Source: a bacterium (lineage in GTDB: Bacteria; Planctomycetota; Planctomycetia; Pirellulales; Pirellulaceae). From it: a DNA stretch of 64,000 nucleotides. Shown one piece after another: positions 17,386-26,677 of this stretch; position 1 is the stretch's first letter, and the number at the start of each line of letters is the position of its first letter. The stretch spans positions 372,001 through 436,000 of the forward strand of contig JAUIGN010000002.1 in assembly GCA_030430075.1 (NCBI GenBank). Reading direction: 5' to 3'. The notes beneath the pieces are model-generated. The model worked only from the letters and a program-made list of their open reading frames with translations, searched no databases and was not told the DNA's origin. A program made the translations under genes and the position numbers.

Positions 17386-19767
17386 ATGATTAACTCGGGT
17401 GAACCGACTTCGAATTCCGCCTCCTCGAGCCCCGCCTTATCGAGCCCCGGGGCCTCGGCTGCAGGGGCCTCGGCTGCCGACACCGGTGCGGGCCGGCAGG
17501 AAGCATTTTCGTCGTTAATGAACCGGTTGGGACCGGACGCGGCAGCCCCGGATGGCGGGGCAGATCGACAAGCGTCCGGCCATGCGGACCTCGAGACGCT
17601 GCCGGTGCAGGAACTTCGAGCCCGCCTGGGCGTGGCGACCAGCCTGTTCCTCGCCCTCCGAGCCAAACACGCGGCCACCGCCGCACATAGCCTCCGCGTC
17701 GCCCTCGGCGTTTCCTCATGGCTGCAGACGATGAACGCCGCGAGCGAAGATCGGGACGTCATCGAAATCGCCGCCTTGCTGCACGACATCGGCAAGATCG
17801 GCGTGGCGGATTACATCCTCGAAAAGCCCGGCAAACTGACCAGCGAGGAAGCCCTGGTCATGGACCGACACCGCCGGATCGGGCGGACCATCCTCGCCGG
17901 CTGCAGCAACTCGGCCGAGCTGATTGACATGGTCGAGAACGCAAGTGTCTGGTACGACACGAGTGCCGGGCCGAGCGACCAGCCGGTCCGCCTGCTGGAG
18001 GCAGCAGAAACTTCGTCGGCGCGGGACAGCCGCCGGGTGCTCGGGTCGCGGATGATCGCGATCGTCGATGCATACGACTCGATGACCACGGATCGCGTCT
18101 ATCGGCCGGCGATGTCGGTCGAGCGGGCCACGGCAGAGCTGTTCGCCTGTGCCGGGACACAGTTCGACCCGGAGCTGGTCCACGATTTCTGCGAACTCCT
18201 CGAGCGGGGCCGTGTGAACCTCGACGCCTCGCACGCCCGTCAATGGCTGGAGGAACTCTCGCCCGCCGCAAGCAATTCCCTGTGGTGCTGGAACTCGACG
18301 ACGACGGACGATCACCGGCCCGCCGCCGGGAGCATGCCGTTCAACGCACAACTGCTGCAAAACATGCACGACGGCGTGATCTTTGTCGACGCCCAGCTCC
18401 GCATCCTGCTCTGGAACCGGGCAGCCGAACGCTTGACGGGCGTCTCGGAAACGAGCGTCCAGCTCAAACACTGGTCGCCCGCTTTGCTGGAACTGTGCGA
18501 CGACACCGGCCGCTTGCTCAACGAACGCGAATGCCCGGTTGCCCAGGCGCTGCACAGCGGGGTCCAGACGATTCGCCGGCTGATCATCCGCGGCGGGAAT
18601 GACAAGCAGATCGCCATCGACGCCCATGTTGCACCCGTGCTGGCATCGGACGCCACCATCTCCGGGGTCACGCTGGTGATTCACGATGCGTCGACGCAGA
18701 TCACGCTGGAAGAACGAGTACAAGTGCTGTACGAGAAGGCGACTCGCGACCCGCTGACGAAGGTTGCCAATCGGGCGGAGTTTGATCGACTGCTCCCCCT
18801 CTTTGTGGACGCCCACAAGGAACAGGGGGTGACCTGCAGCATGATCATGTGCGACATCGACCACTTCAAACGGATCAACGACACTTACGGCCACCAGGCG
18901 GGCGACGAGGCCCTGGTGCTGTTCGCCGAATCGTTGCAGCGACACGCCCGAGCCGGCGATCTGGTCGCCAGGTACGGGGGTGAAGAATTCGCCCTCCTCT
19001 GTGCCCATTGCGACAATGTCACCGCCACGCGGCGCGCCAATGAGGCCCGCACCGCCCTGGCATCGCAACCCCTGCCGCCGCTGGACAACAAATGTCTGAC
19101 CGCCAGCTTCGGCGTGACGGAAGTCCAAGCCGGCGACACGCCGGAGACCTTCCTGCGACGTGCCGATCGGGCCCTGATGCAGGCCAAGGACAACGGTCGT
19201 AACCTGGTCGTCCAACTGGGCACCGGCGCCGCCGACGCGGAACCGTTGAAGCCAAAATATACCCTGTTTTCCTGGCTCTCCGGTCCTCCCAACGCCAACT
19301 TGCTCGAGCACCGCCTGGTAACGGTCATGCCCCTGAAGATTACCGCCGAGAAGCTGCGCGGATTTGTCGCCGATCACGGGGCGGAAGTGATCAATATCGA
19401 AGACAATCGTGTACTCCTCTTGATCGACGGTCACAACACACCCCTGCTCAGGCGGTGGAACGACCGGGCCGTCCCCTTGGTGATCGAGATCACGCTGCGG
19501 GCCTGCCGGCAGCCGAGCGAAGGTCGGCCGAAGGCGACCTCGCAGAGAACGGCGATCAACGTAGCGGTGCGGTTGAAGCGCCAGCGAGACCGGCGTCGCC
19601 ACGACGCGGCCGAACGAGCTCGCCAACTCGTCCTGAGCCTGAAGTCATATCTGATGGCCCATGAATTCGTCGACCAGGGCGACGTCGTGACGAGCGACGA
19701 AACGACGCCGGCCGAGGAGCTGGCTCAGAACGCCAATGAGGTGCTATCCCATTGGCTGGATCCGTGA
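17386..19767 (+). CDS. HD-domain/PAS/GGDEF signalling protein
   Basis: A 793-residue putative cyclic-di-GMP signalling protein; the ATG at 17386 is chosen because upstream codons give no recognisable domain. A Ser/Ala-rich N-terminal segment is followed by an HD domain (residues about 95-260) with HDIGKIGVADYILEKPGKLT and a distal VDAYDSMTTDRVYRP. The HHExxDGxGYP motif of HD-GYP phosphodiesterases is missing: the corresponding stretch reads ENASVWYDTSAGP. A PAS domain follows (about 318-420; MHDGVIFVDAQLRILLWN), then a GGDEF domain (about 450-600) with DPLTKVANRAEF, MCDIDHFKRINDTYG and intact RYGGEEF, so diguanylate cyclase activity is likely. The last 190 residues are an unassigned C-terminal module. 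No transmembrane helix is evident, so it is probably cytoplasmic. Confidence 0.88.
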   Translation: MINSGEPTSNSASSSPALSSPGASAAGASAADTGAGRQEAFSSLMNRLGPDAAAPDGGADRQASGHADLETLPVQELRARLGVATSLFLALRAKHAATAAHSLRVALGVSSWLQTMNAASEDRDVIEIAALLHDIGKIGVADYILEKPGKLTSEEALVMDRHRRIGRTILAGCSNSAELIDMVENASVWYDTSAGPSDQPVRLLEAAETSSARDSRRVLGSRMIAIVDAYDSMTTDRVYRPAMSVERATAELFACAGTQFDPELVHDFCELLERGRVNLDASHARQWLEELSPAASNSLWCWNSTTTDDHRPAAGSMPFNAQLLQNMHDGVIFVDAQLRILLWNRAAERLTGVSETSVQLKHWSPALLELCDDTGRLLNERECPVAQALHSGVQTIRRLIIRGGNDKQIAIDAHVAPVLASDATISGVTLVIHDASTQITLEERVQVLYEKATRDPLTKVANRAEFDRLLPLFVDAHKEQGVTCSMIMCDIDHFKRINDTYGHQAGDEALVLFAESLQRHARAGDLVARYGGEEFALLCAHCDNVTATRRANEARTALASQPLPPLDNKCLTASFGVTEVQAGDTPETFLRRADRALMQAKDNGRNLVVQLGTGAADAEPLKPKYTLFSWLSGPPNANLLEHRLVTVMPLKITAEKLRGFVADHGAEVINIEDNRVLLLIDGHNTPLLRRWNDRAVPLVIEITLRACRQPSEGRPKATSQRTAINVAVRLKRQRDRRRHDAAERARQLVLSLKSYLMAHEFVDQGDVVTSDETTPAEELAQNANEVLSHWLDP

Positions 19768-20040
19768 CCGGTATACCGATCGCGCGTGTCACCACCCCCC
19801 GCGCAGCACCCGAAATCCTTCCCGCTGGACGACCGGGCCAGCGGATAAAATCGCCGGCCAGGCAGGCCCCTCTCGGGCTGTCAGCCCCTCATTGCCACCT
19901 CGATTTTGATCCGCTATGCTGCGCCAGACGCTCGGCCACGCGTCGTTCTTCGTGCTTTTTCAGCGGTTTCCTCGGACGTATCGCTGACCGAAACGCACCC
20001 CTTACCACATCGCTCGCGCCCAGACTGGGAGAGAAACAAC
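19768..20040. other. Intergenic region upstream of sod
   Basis: About 270 bases; contains the likely sod promoter and the ribosome site GGGAGAG just before 20041. No other feature seen. Confidence 0.35.
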
Positions 20041-20667
20041 ATGGCTTATACCCTGCCGGACTTGCCGTACGCCCATGACGCTTTGGAGCCTCACATTGAC
20101 GCTCGCACCATGGAAATCCACCACGGTAAACACCACAACGCCTATGTCACCAAGGTCAACGATGCGATCGCCGGCACCGAGCTGGAAAGCAAGTCGATTG
20201 AAGATCTCGTTTCGGATCTGGCGGCCGTGCCGGACGACAAACGGGGCGCGGTGCGCAACAATGGCGGCGGACACGCCAACCATTCGCTCTTCTGGACGGT
20301 CATGTGCCCGAACGGCGGCGGCAGCCCGAGCGGCGATCTGGCGGCAGCCATTGACGCCGATCTGGGCGGCCTGGACAGCTTCAAGACCGCATTCAGCAAT
20401 GCAGCCGCCACCCGCTTTGGCAGCGGCTGGGCATGGCTCGTCGTGCAGGACGGCAAGCTGGCCGTGGGATCGACGGCAAATCAGGACAGCCCGCTGATGG
20501 GCGAAGCCATCTCCGGCCTGGGCGGGACCCCGATTCTCGGCCTGGACGTCTGGGAACACGCTTACTATCTGCACTACCAGAATCGACGACCGGACTATGT
20601 CGCAGCGTTCTGGAACGTCGTCAATTGGGACGAAGTGGCCCGCCGCTACGCAGCCGCCAAGGCTTAA
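20041..20667 (+). CDS. sodA: Superoxide dismutase, Mn/Fe family
   Basis: Converts superoxide to oxygen and hydrogen peroxide. The 208-residue protein starts [20 protein letters not shown], with GGGAGAG eight bases upstream deciding the ATG at 20041. Metal ligands fit the family: His27 ([10 protein letters not shown]), His81 ([10 protein letters not shown]), Asp169 and His173 ([19 protein letters not shown]). The [11 protein letters not shown] and NQDSP segments favour a manganese or cambialistic enzyme over a strict iron one. No signal peptide, so cytoplasmic. It is monocistronic, with a strong hairpin about 100 bases downstream. Confidence 0.96.
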   Translation: MAYTLPDLPYAHDALEPHIDARTMEIHHGKHHNAYVTKVNDAIAGTELESKSIEDLVSDLAAVPDDKRGAVRNNGGGHANHSLFWTVMCPNGGGSPSGDLAAAIDADLGGLDSFKTAFSNAAATRFGSGWAWLVVQDGKLAVGSTANQDSPLMGEAISGLGGTPILGLDVWEHAYYLHYQNRRPDYVAAFWNVVNWDEVARRYAAAKA

Positions 20668-20766
20668 CCCGGCAGGGCCACGAAGCGCTGGCTGAGCGGC
20701 GAGCGATCGCCAAGGGCGACGTGTCCTGCTGGGCTGCCCCCCGACGACAGTTGCCTACCGGATCAC

Positions 20767-20800
20767 AACGAGCCGGGATCTCCCCCGATCCCGGCTCGTT
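20767..20800 (+). terminator. Perfect 14-bp hairpin downstream of sodA
   Basis: Arms AACGAGCCGGGATC and GATCCCGGCTCGTT pair perfectly around the loop TCCCCC. It lies 100 bases after the sod stop and is a probable terminator although only a weak U-rich tail follows. Confidence 0.6.
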
Positions 20801-21217
20801 GACGTTCGGCCCTCAGCCAGCACCTTCCGACCGGCCGCGCTGGCCGCCGGCTGCTGAATATTGGCTACGCGTCGCTCCGGCGACGCCGGACCGCACCCGC
20901 CAGCCGTCTCACCGTCGGCTCACCGTCGGCACGCCCTGCCCTCCTCCCCTCGGACGATGGCACTCCAGGCAGCTGGTCCCCACCGATCGGCCGTTGCCCC
21001 CAACCGGTCCCCCGTGTCACGCCGGTCGGCGTCTCGGCGAAACAGTCGACAAACTGAGGTTGACCGGCCGAAATCGGCTCCCTAAGATCCGCCCCGCTCA
21101 TGGCAGGATCTTCTTCCTGCAACCGGGAAATTCTTCCTCAATCGGAAAAACTGTGGCCAACTTTGCGGAATATGTGGCTTAGCCCGACCCTGACGGCCGA
21201 ATAACGCCATTGGATGG

Positions 21218-21244
21218 CAAGTTGTGACGAAAATTCACAACTTG
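21218..21244. promoter_or_regulatory. Perfect dyad, possible operator
   Basis: CAAGTTGTGA and TCACAACTTG are perfect inverted repeats separated by CGAAAAT. The element sits 85 bases upstream of the lipoprotein start in an AT-richer patch. Its length and symmetry suit a dimeric regulator, or an RNA hairpin in the leader; which one is not decidable here. Confidence 0.45.
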
Positions 21245-21328
21245 TGGAACACCAGGATTGCCTGCGAAGCGGCGGCGATCGAAGCGTCTTCTCACAATCA
21301 AGTCAATCGAATACAAGGGCGAGGACCC

Positions 21329-22297
21329 ATGCGAGCTTCATTTTCGCGATGGTCAGTAGTTGGTGCAATGATCGGTTCGCTGCTGCTTGGCGCTTCCGGC
21401 TGCAAGAGCGGAGTCAAGGCTCCCACGGACTGGTTGAGCTTTGGCAAGAAGCCCTCACCCTCGACGCTCGCCAGCGCACCCAAGAAACCATCGTCAACGC
21501 TGCCGAACCCGCGGGCAACCACCGCGGGACAGACCACGTTGGCCAGCAGCACGTACGCGAATCAGGGCCAGGCCTATCCAGCGTCGACGGCCGCCAACAC
21601 CGCGACCCAAGGCTACAACACGGGCCCCTACGGCATGGCCAGTCACGCCACGCCGAGCACCGCACAACCGGCCAGGTCTCCGTACGGCGGCAGCAGCACG
21701 TATGCGGCCAATACGGGTTCGGCCTACCAAGGCACCTCGTCCCCCTACGCCAGCGGCACAACCGCCCAACCGGGCGCCTACCCCGGCTCCGACAGTAACT
21801 ACCGTACGGCCGATGCCAGGTCCAGCACCGCCACCGGCGGTAGCGGAGCATACGGTGGACAATCCACGTACGGCACGCAAGCCGGCACCTATGGACAGCA
21901 GCAACCCCAATCGCAACCCTACGCCAGCCAGGCTACGGCAACCTATCCGGCCAACACGACCGGGTTGAGCAACCAGGCCGGCACCTACCAGCCGGGTAGC
22001 ACCGGGGGTGCCGCCAACCTGCCCACCGGCAACAGCACGACGACGCCGGCCACGGGTGGCAGCTCGAGCTACCCAAGCAGCGGGACGACATCCAGCGGCT
22101 ACCCGACCAGCGGCGGCACGAGTGGCTATCCGAGCAGCAGCTACCAAAGTAGTGGCTATCCGAGCAGCGGCTATCCGAGCACGCCGACCACCTCCACGCC
22201 GGCGGCAACTGGTGGTGGGTACCCTCAGGCCGGCTCCGGCGCGTATCCCACGACATCAACCAGCAGCCAGGGTTATCCGTCGACGTATCCTCAGTAA
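21329..22297 (+). CDS. Low-complexity lipoprotein rich in Ser, Thr, Gly, Tyr and Pro
   Basis: A 322-residue protein starting at the ATG at 21329 after a GAGG-type ribosome site. The N-terminus MRASFSRWSVVGAMIGSLLL leads to a lipobox GASGC (Cys about 24), so it is a likely outer-surface or periplasmic lipoprotein. The rest is low-complexity: YGGSSTYAANTGSAYQGT, YGQQQPQSQPYASQ and short repeats of SSGYPSSGYPS near the end. No catalytic domain. The composition is like adhesive or stalk/matrix linker proteins; function unknown. A clear hairpin follows 73 bases after the stop. Confidence 0.8.
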   Translation: MRASFSRWSVVGAMIGSLLLGASGCKSGVKAPTDWLSFGKKPSPSTLASAPKKPSSTLPNPRATTAGQTTLASSTYANQGQAYPASTAANTATQGYNTGPYGMASHATPSTAQPARSPYGGSSTYAANTGSAYQGTSSPYASGTTAQPGAYPGSDSNYRTADARSSTATGGSGAYGGQSTYGTQAGTYGQQQPQSQPYASQATATYPANTTGLSNQAGTYQPGSTGGAANLPTGNSTTTPATGGSSSYPSSGTTSSGYPTSGGTSGYPSSSYQSSGYPSSGYPSTPTTSTPAATGGGYPQAGSGAYPTTSTSSQGYPSTYPQ

Positions 22298-22369
22298 CAG
22301 GCGGGCCGGTGAGCACCGGCGATTGCTCCTGACCAGCTCAAGTCAGCTCAAGTCAGGTCGAATCACAAC

Positions 22370-22405
22370 CATGCCCTGATCGATCATCCTATCGGTCAGG
22401 GCATG
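22370..22405 (+). terminator. 15-bp hairpin downstream of lipoprotein gene
   Basis: CATGCCCTGATCGAT and ATCGGTCAGGGCATG pair over 15 positions with one T-G wobble and a 6-base loop CATCCT. Strong stem at the end of a transcription unit, but no T-tract follows; a processing or stability hairpin is the alternative. Confidence 0.6.
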
Positions 22406-22844
22406 CTCCGTTCTTGCCGGCTTGCCTGACCAGCAGGTCCGGCGCCGCGAAACGGAAGACGGATTCGAGACACGTCGTCAACAACGTGCTGGCAGACGGT
22501 TGCTCTCGGCGACGCACTGCGGACGTTACATCGCCGTTCCGCACGTCATCCTGTGCATGACGTGGCGCGGCCAGGCGTCGGTACAACGTCGAAGCGTGAG
22601 CGGCCTTTTACACGTCCGGCAAGCCGCAAACAGGCCATTTCCGCGGACGTCTCCCTCCCCGTCGAAACGCCGGGAGACGGCGGATTGAAGACACCGGGGC
22701 CGCGCTGCACGCGCTAACTCTCCCGTGGCAACGGATGTCGCAGCGAGCCGCCGCGATCAGGGCGCTGTCATGGCAAGGAGGGGGCCCCGATTCCAAGACG
22801 CCCCATTTCCAGGCCGTACGCACGATGCAAGACTCGCCGACCGG
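22406..22844. other. Intergenic region, no gene seen
   Basis: About 440 bases. Near 22545 it contains GTCATCCTGTGCATGACGTG, similar to the first hairpin of the dispersed element at 26429. No supported coding frame. Confidence 0.4.
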
Positions 22845-23075
22845 TTAGCTGGCCGTCGGGCAGCAACGGCAGTCGATCATGCGTGTCGGAATGCCCTTTC
22901 GCCAGAGCTCCTGGATGCAGGCCTTGGCCTGATCCGTGGTGGCGAAGCTGGCGTGTAGACGCCATTCCTGCTGCGTGTCGCAGACTTGCACTCGCACGTG
23001 GCGAGCGCTCCCGCCGGGTGAATTGGGTGCCGTGATCCGACCTTGCGGGATTTCCGGGATTCGATTTGCTGACAT
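22845..23075 (-). CDS. Small hypothetical protein with two C-terminal cysteine pairs
   Basis: 76 residues from the ATG at 23075. The middle part HVRVQVCDTQQEWRLHASFA, followed by TTDQAKACIQELWRKGIPTRM, has alternating strand-helix-strand character. It recalls a single SPOR-like or ACT-like alpha/beta half-domain, but the match is too short to claim. It ends IDCRCCPTAS. The frame composition is protein-like, unlike neighbouring frames. No clear ribosome site, so moderate confidence only. Confidence 0.5.
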   Translation of the reverse strand: MSANRIPEIPQGRITAPNSPGGSARHVRVQVCDTQQEWRLHASFATTDQAKACIQELWRKGIPTRMIDCRCCPTAS

Positions 23076-23433
23076 TTTCCGGGCCCAAACCTATGCGTCA
23101 TGCCGTTGAGTCGATGAAGGACCGCGTGGCAAGCCTGCGGGAGGAACCGCAGCAGAGATCGACCGCCGTACGCACCGCACGCTTCAAAACGGCAATGCAC
23201 GCTGATCGAGGATGCCTGCGCTGTCTGATCAAGGTATCGAGCGCAGGTGGCCGTGGAAATAACAGAAATTGCGTAGAAAACGCTGATGTCGGTCGCTGGG
23301 GCAAACAGAGCTCAGCGCACGCAGGGGCAGTTCCCGCTGAAGCGGGCACCACCTGCCATGACAACCTGAAGTCACATCCCCCCGCACGATCGGGGGCAAC
23401 TCGCCCGGCAGGTGACTACCGGGCGGCAGATGA
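23076..23433. other. Intergenic region, nothing recognised
   Basis: About 360 bases. It has a small hairpin-forming stretch GTTCCCGCTGAAGCGGGCAC near 23330, similar to the one at 31069. No coding frame supported. Confidence 0.35.
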
Positions 23434-23760
23434 CTACCAGCCCATCAAGATATTCGATTCAATGACTTTGCGAGCTCGCTCGAGATCGGTACCCGTCTCG
23501 TGCATGTACAAACGAATGGCATGCACTTTGTCGCCGGAGGCCTTCGCCAGGCAATCGCGGGCCACGCTGCACGGATCGGTGTCGGTCGCGGTGAGGCCCA
23601 AGGCACCCTTGGAGATCACCCAGGTGTCTCGGGGCCGTTTGGTCATCCGCGTGACCTTATCCGACGGATACGCTTCGGTCACAACCTCACGCGCGGCGGC
23701 ATCGTCAGCGGCCCACGTGATAATAATGTGTGCGTCTGTCTCCACTTCGAACAGGGGCAC
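23434..23760 (-). CDS. Small conserved-looking hypothetical protein
   Basis: 108 residues with a GTG start at 23758-23760, preceded by AAGGAG with a 7-base spacer, a good ribosome site that decides the start. The sequence is acidic and well mixed: PLFEVETDAHIIITWAADD, then VARDCLAKASGDKVHAIRLY and ERARKVIESNILMGW. No signal peptide, membrane helix or known motif. It may be a cytoplasmic adaptor; no function is proposed. Confidence 0.7.
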   Translation of the reverse strand: MPLFEVETDAHIIITWAADDAAAREVVTEAYPSDKVTRMTKRPRDTWVISKGALGLTATDTDPCSVARDCLAKASGDKVHAIRLYMHETGTDLERARKVIESNILMGW

Positions 23761-24142
23761 ATGCGACTCCTTATAATCGGGTATTTCAAACTGTAGGTGT
23801 TAGGCTGATAAGCATGCCCGACGACGTCTTTTTTTGCAAGCGGGCCTCCACCCCCCGTCACAAGGATCGACCGCAAATTCCGCCGTCGGCGCGGGTCTAC
23901 GACGCCGCCGGATCGGCCGGCCGCCGGTCTCCGAATTCAGCTCGTTCCATCCCCCCCGGTTACCAACGGACCGCGACCGGCACATCGGTCATCCGTCGAA
24001 ACCCCAGCTTGCTTGTGGGGTCAAAATCGTTCATTTTGAAGGAAGTCCTCGCGACCCATGGGAGCGAGTTAACGTGCCACGGGCGTTAGCCTGCGATTGG
24101 GCCGGGGCCCAGCCTCGCTAAGATTCACCGGCGGATCACCTT
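23761..24142. other. Divergent intergenic region
   Basis: About 380 bases between divergent genes. It contains GGGCGTTAGCCTG and ATTGGGCCGGGGCCCAGCCT (24081-24120), close to stretches at 44438 and 49277, which suggests a short dispersed intergenic repeat. No gene seen. Confidence 0.4.
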
Positions 24143-25060
24143 ATGTCGTCTCCAGCAGCACCCGAATCACCCATTTTGGCCTCGCTGGCTGACGATCCCC
24201 AGGATGCGGCAGCCCACCAACGGCCGCGACGAACTCGGCTGGAATGGCTGCTCAGCATCTGCCTGATCGGGATGGTGGCGGTGCCGTTGGGCATCAAAGG
24301 GTACCCCGATGAAGTCGGTCGGTGGCGGCTCGCCGCGGCGTCCGAACATTACCTGAACGGCGACGTGCAGTCGGCGATCCGGGTGGTCGACCGGGCGATC
24401 GCGTTGAATCCGACCCATGTCGAATTGTATCTGCAACGGGCCGCCTGGCATGACGAGGTGGCGGATTTTCCAGCGGCGCTGCGGGACTACGAGCAGATCT
24501 ACGAAATTGCGGCCAACGACCCCCGCATGCTGCTTGCCCGCGCCATGACGTACCAGAAAATGGGCAACGTTGCCGGGGCGCTCCGCGATCTCGAGGCATT
24601 GGTGGTGGCCAGTCGCAACAAGGGGCGCGAAGAGCGGGCCACTGCCTTGAATACGCTGGCGTACTTTCGAGCGATCAATCATCGGCAACTGGAGGAAGCG
24701 TTGCAGGAGATCGACAAGGCCATCGATCTACTCGGTCCCAACCCGGCTTTTCTCGATACGCGGGGCTTCATCCGCTATCGTTTGGGCGACTACGAGACGG
24801 CTCGCAACGATCTCGAAACGGCCCTCAGCGCCTACACGCCGTACGTTCGCAGCCTGCGCCGGCCGGAAGAACGTGACAACCTGGGGATCGCCGACCTCCG
24901 CGTCTATCGCATCCAGCTGCACCGCCAACAACAGGCGTTTGCGGTCGTCCTGTACCACCGCGGGTTGATCTATGAGGAACTGAAGGAAAGCGACCTGGCT
25001 ACAGCCGATTTTGACCAGGTCCGACAACTCGGCTTTGAACCTGGAGACGACCTGTACTGA
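24143..25060 (+). CDS. Membrane-anchored TPR protein
   Basis: 305 residues. One hydrophobic helix near residues 34-50 (LEWLLSICLIGMVAVPLGI) anchors the protein; the rest is helical repeats of TPR type. Recognisable units are HYLNGDVQSAIRVVDRAI, DFPAALRDYEQIYEIAAN, GNVAGALRDLEALV, EEALQEIDKAIDLLGPNP and RYRLGDYETARNDLETAL, plus a final VLYHRGLIYEELKESDLATA. About six units are visible. TPR domains mediate protein-protein contacts, so this is probably a scaffold on the periplasmic or cytoplasmic face. No ribosome site of note before the ATG. Partner unknown. Confidence 0.85.
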   Translation: MSSPAAPESPILASLADDPQDAAAHQRPRRTRLEWLLSICLIGMVAVPLGIKGYPDEVGRWRLAAASEHYLNGDVQSAIRVVDRAIALNPTHVELYLQRAAWHDEVADFPAALRDYEQIYEIAANDPRMLLARAMTYQKMGNVAGALRDLEALVVASRNKGREERATALNTLAYFRAINHRQLEEALQEIDKAIDLLGPNPAFLDTRGFIRYRLGDYETARNDLETALSAYTPYVRSLRRPEERDNLGIADLRVYRIQLHRQQQAFAVVLYHRGLIYEELKESDLATADFDQVRQLGFEPGDDLY

Positions 25061-25102
25061 TCGCCCGCTTCCGGACAAGGCAGGGCGACGGCAGTCAACG
25101 GA

Positions 25103-25246
25103 TCAATAGCTGCCCGGCGTGTATCCGCGGAGCAGGAAAATGCCGACGACGATCACGACGGCAATCACGATGGCCCACTGCTGCTGATCAAAATGACCGA
25201 CCTCTCGAGACAGTTGGTGGCAGAAGGTTTCGAAGTGGTGGAGCAT
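25103..25246 (-). CDS. 47-residue single-pass membrane protein
   Basis: A short frame, ATG at 25244-25246, with AGAGGA eight bases upstream. The product starts MLHHFETFCHQLSREVGHFD, continues QQQWAIVIAVVIVVGIFLL and ends RGYTPGSY. It has an amphipathic N-terminal part and one strong membrane helix (residues about 23-39). Good ribosome site and clean composition argue it is a real small protein. It is convergent with the TPR gene and lies just upstream of tRNA-Asp. Function unknown. Confidence 0.7.
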   Translation of the reverse strand: MLHHFETFCHQLSREVGHFDQQQWAIVIAVVIVVGIFLLRGYTPGSY

Positions 25247-25435
25247 GAGATTGTCCTCTGAGGCTGCAGTTCTCTACCTTAACCATAGGTCACAACCGTC
25301 GCAGAGGCGGCGTGGCAGGTGAAATCTTGCCGATCCTTCGGGTCAGGACAGGCGCGGAGGATTCGACTACGGTACTTGCAGCCGAGCGGCCGAAGGTTAT
25401 AATTCGCAATTCGCACGAACATTTAGTCGAGCGAA

Positions 25436-25509
<74 letters not shown>

Positions 25510-25793
25510 CTTGCATCAGCCTCTCCGAGTCCATCCTGGATCGGGGGGGCTTTTTCCGTTTCTTGTCTCGCCGCCCAGCGCCTTCCCCGCTCACGCCTCG
25601 CCGACGCCCCGACGCGCCCTCGCCTGGCAACCTGGCCGCTCCGGACATTCGACATAATCCGCAAATTTTTCCTGGTTCCTCCCGTCGGTCCGGCCGATGA
25701 AGTAGGCGAGACCTTCCGCAACAAGTGACGCCCAGCGTTCCTGGCGATCATGGCGAAGCTCGGACTGGCCCCCAACTCTGCAGGAGATGAACC

Positions 25794-26321
25794 ATGAAAT
25801 GTGCGATGACGGCGGCGTGCCGCGGACTTTGCCTGGTAGCAGTGCTCACCACCACGTTCGCAGCCCACTCGGCCGCCTTCGGTGCCGGAGAACAGCAGAC
25901 GCCTGCCGCGGCGGGCCAGGCGGGAGACATTGCGCTGCAGCCGAACGGCGAATTGCGGGGTCAGATCGTGAACCGGCAAGGACGTCCAGTCGCCATGACG
26001 CAGGTCGCCGTCATTCAGAATCAGAAGCTGGTCGCACGCGCCAAAGCGGACATGACGGGCCGCTTCGCCGTTGCGGGCCTCCGGCCCGGGGTCTACGAAA
26101 TCCACTCCGCTGCCGGCATCAAATCAGTCCGCCTGTGGGCGCCGCAGACCGCTCCGCCCGCCTCACAACAGGCGATGCTGCTGATCAGCGACGGCCAGAC
26201 GGCACGGGCCCAATTCGACTACCGGGCCTACCGGCCGGCGATTCGCGGCGCCATCGCGGGCGGCCTGGTGACCGGGCTGACCTATTGGGCACTCGACTAC
26301 AACGCGGACGATGCCAGCTAG
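25794..26321 (+). CDS. Exported small protein with carboxypeptidase-regulatory-like (beta-sandwich) domain
   Basis: 175 residues; the ATG at 25794 follows GGAGATGAACC. A signal peptide (CLVAVLTTTFAAHSAAFGAG) is followed by a segment typical of CarboxypepD_reg-like folds in planctomycetes: GELRGQIVNRQGRPVAMTQV, ADMTGRFAVAGLRPGVYEI. The C-terminus has a short Gly/Ala helix AIRGAIAGGLVTGLTYWAL that could insert in a membrane. Such domains are usually structural or adhesive; no enzyme motif is present. Confidence 0.75.
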   Translation: MKCAMTAACRGLCLVAVLTTTFAAHSAAFGAGEQQTPAAAGQAGDIALQPNGELRGQIVNRQGRPVAMTQVAVIQNQKLVARAKADMTGRFAVAGLRPGVYEIHSAAGIKSVRLWAPQTAPPASQQAMLLISDGQTARAQFDYRAYRPAIRGAIAGGLVTGLTYWALDYNADDAS

Positions 26322-26677
26322 CCCCGACGCCGTTCAATTCGAGTCCGGTGATCGCATCCTCAACGTATTGAATGACAACGCGTTAACGATTCCATCTGGC
26401 ATCTGCGATGCTACCGCGAGTACGGGATGTCATGCAAAGCATGACCTACGGAAGTGTGGAGTCCGGAAGTGTCGAGCCCGGAAGTGTGGAGTCCGGAAGT
26501 GTGGAATTACAGTGTGGGATTACGTCATGCAGCAGCAGCGACCACACGGGCTCCCCTCTCCCCCAGCTTGTCTGGGGGAGAGGGGCCGGGGGTGAGGGGT
26601 CGAGCTGCCGCCCTGAGCCGGCCCGGCCCAACCGATCCTTGTCATACCGGCAGACAAGGATCTATCATTGCCCCATC
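26322..26677. other. Intergenic region carrying dispersed element copy 1
   Basis: About 355 bases between two plus-strand genes. Most of it (26429-26620) is the dispersed hairpin element described separately; the remainder holds the presumed promoter of the MiaE-like gene. Confidence 0.5.
26429..26620. repeat. Dispersed intergenic hairpin element, copy 1
   Basis: The order is: hairpin GTCATGC-AAA-GCATGAC (26429-26445), four 15-bp units of GGAAGTGTGGAGTCC (26450-26509), a TGCAGCAGCAGCGACCACAC stretch, and a perfect 14-bp hairpin CCCCTCTCCCCCAG-CTTGT-CTGGGGGAGAGGGG (26553-26585) followed by GGGGGTGAGGGG. A second copy is at 32575. There is no open frame, so it is a non-autonomous or REP-like element. 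Confidence 0.75.

Larger units (their letters stand above)
20668..21328. other. Intergenic region between sodA and lipoprotein gene
   Basis: About 660 bases holding the sod terminator hairpin, an AT-richer stretch near 21125-21180, and a 27-base dyad at 21218-21244. No gene with plausible start and composition was found on either strand. Confidence 0.5.

Noticed and set aside
22877..23200. Overlapping minus-strand frame at the 76-residue small gene
   Set aside because: Composition rich in Arg, Ser and Pro without pattern; the alternative frame at 22845-23075 is much more protein-like.
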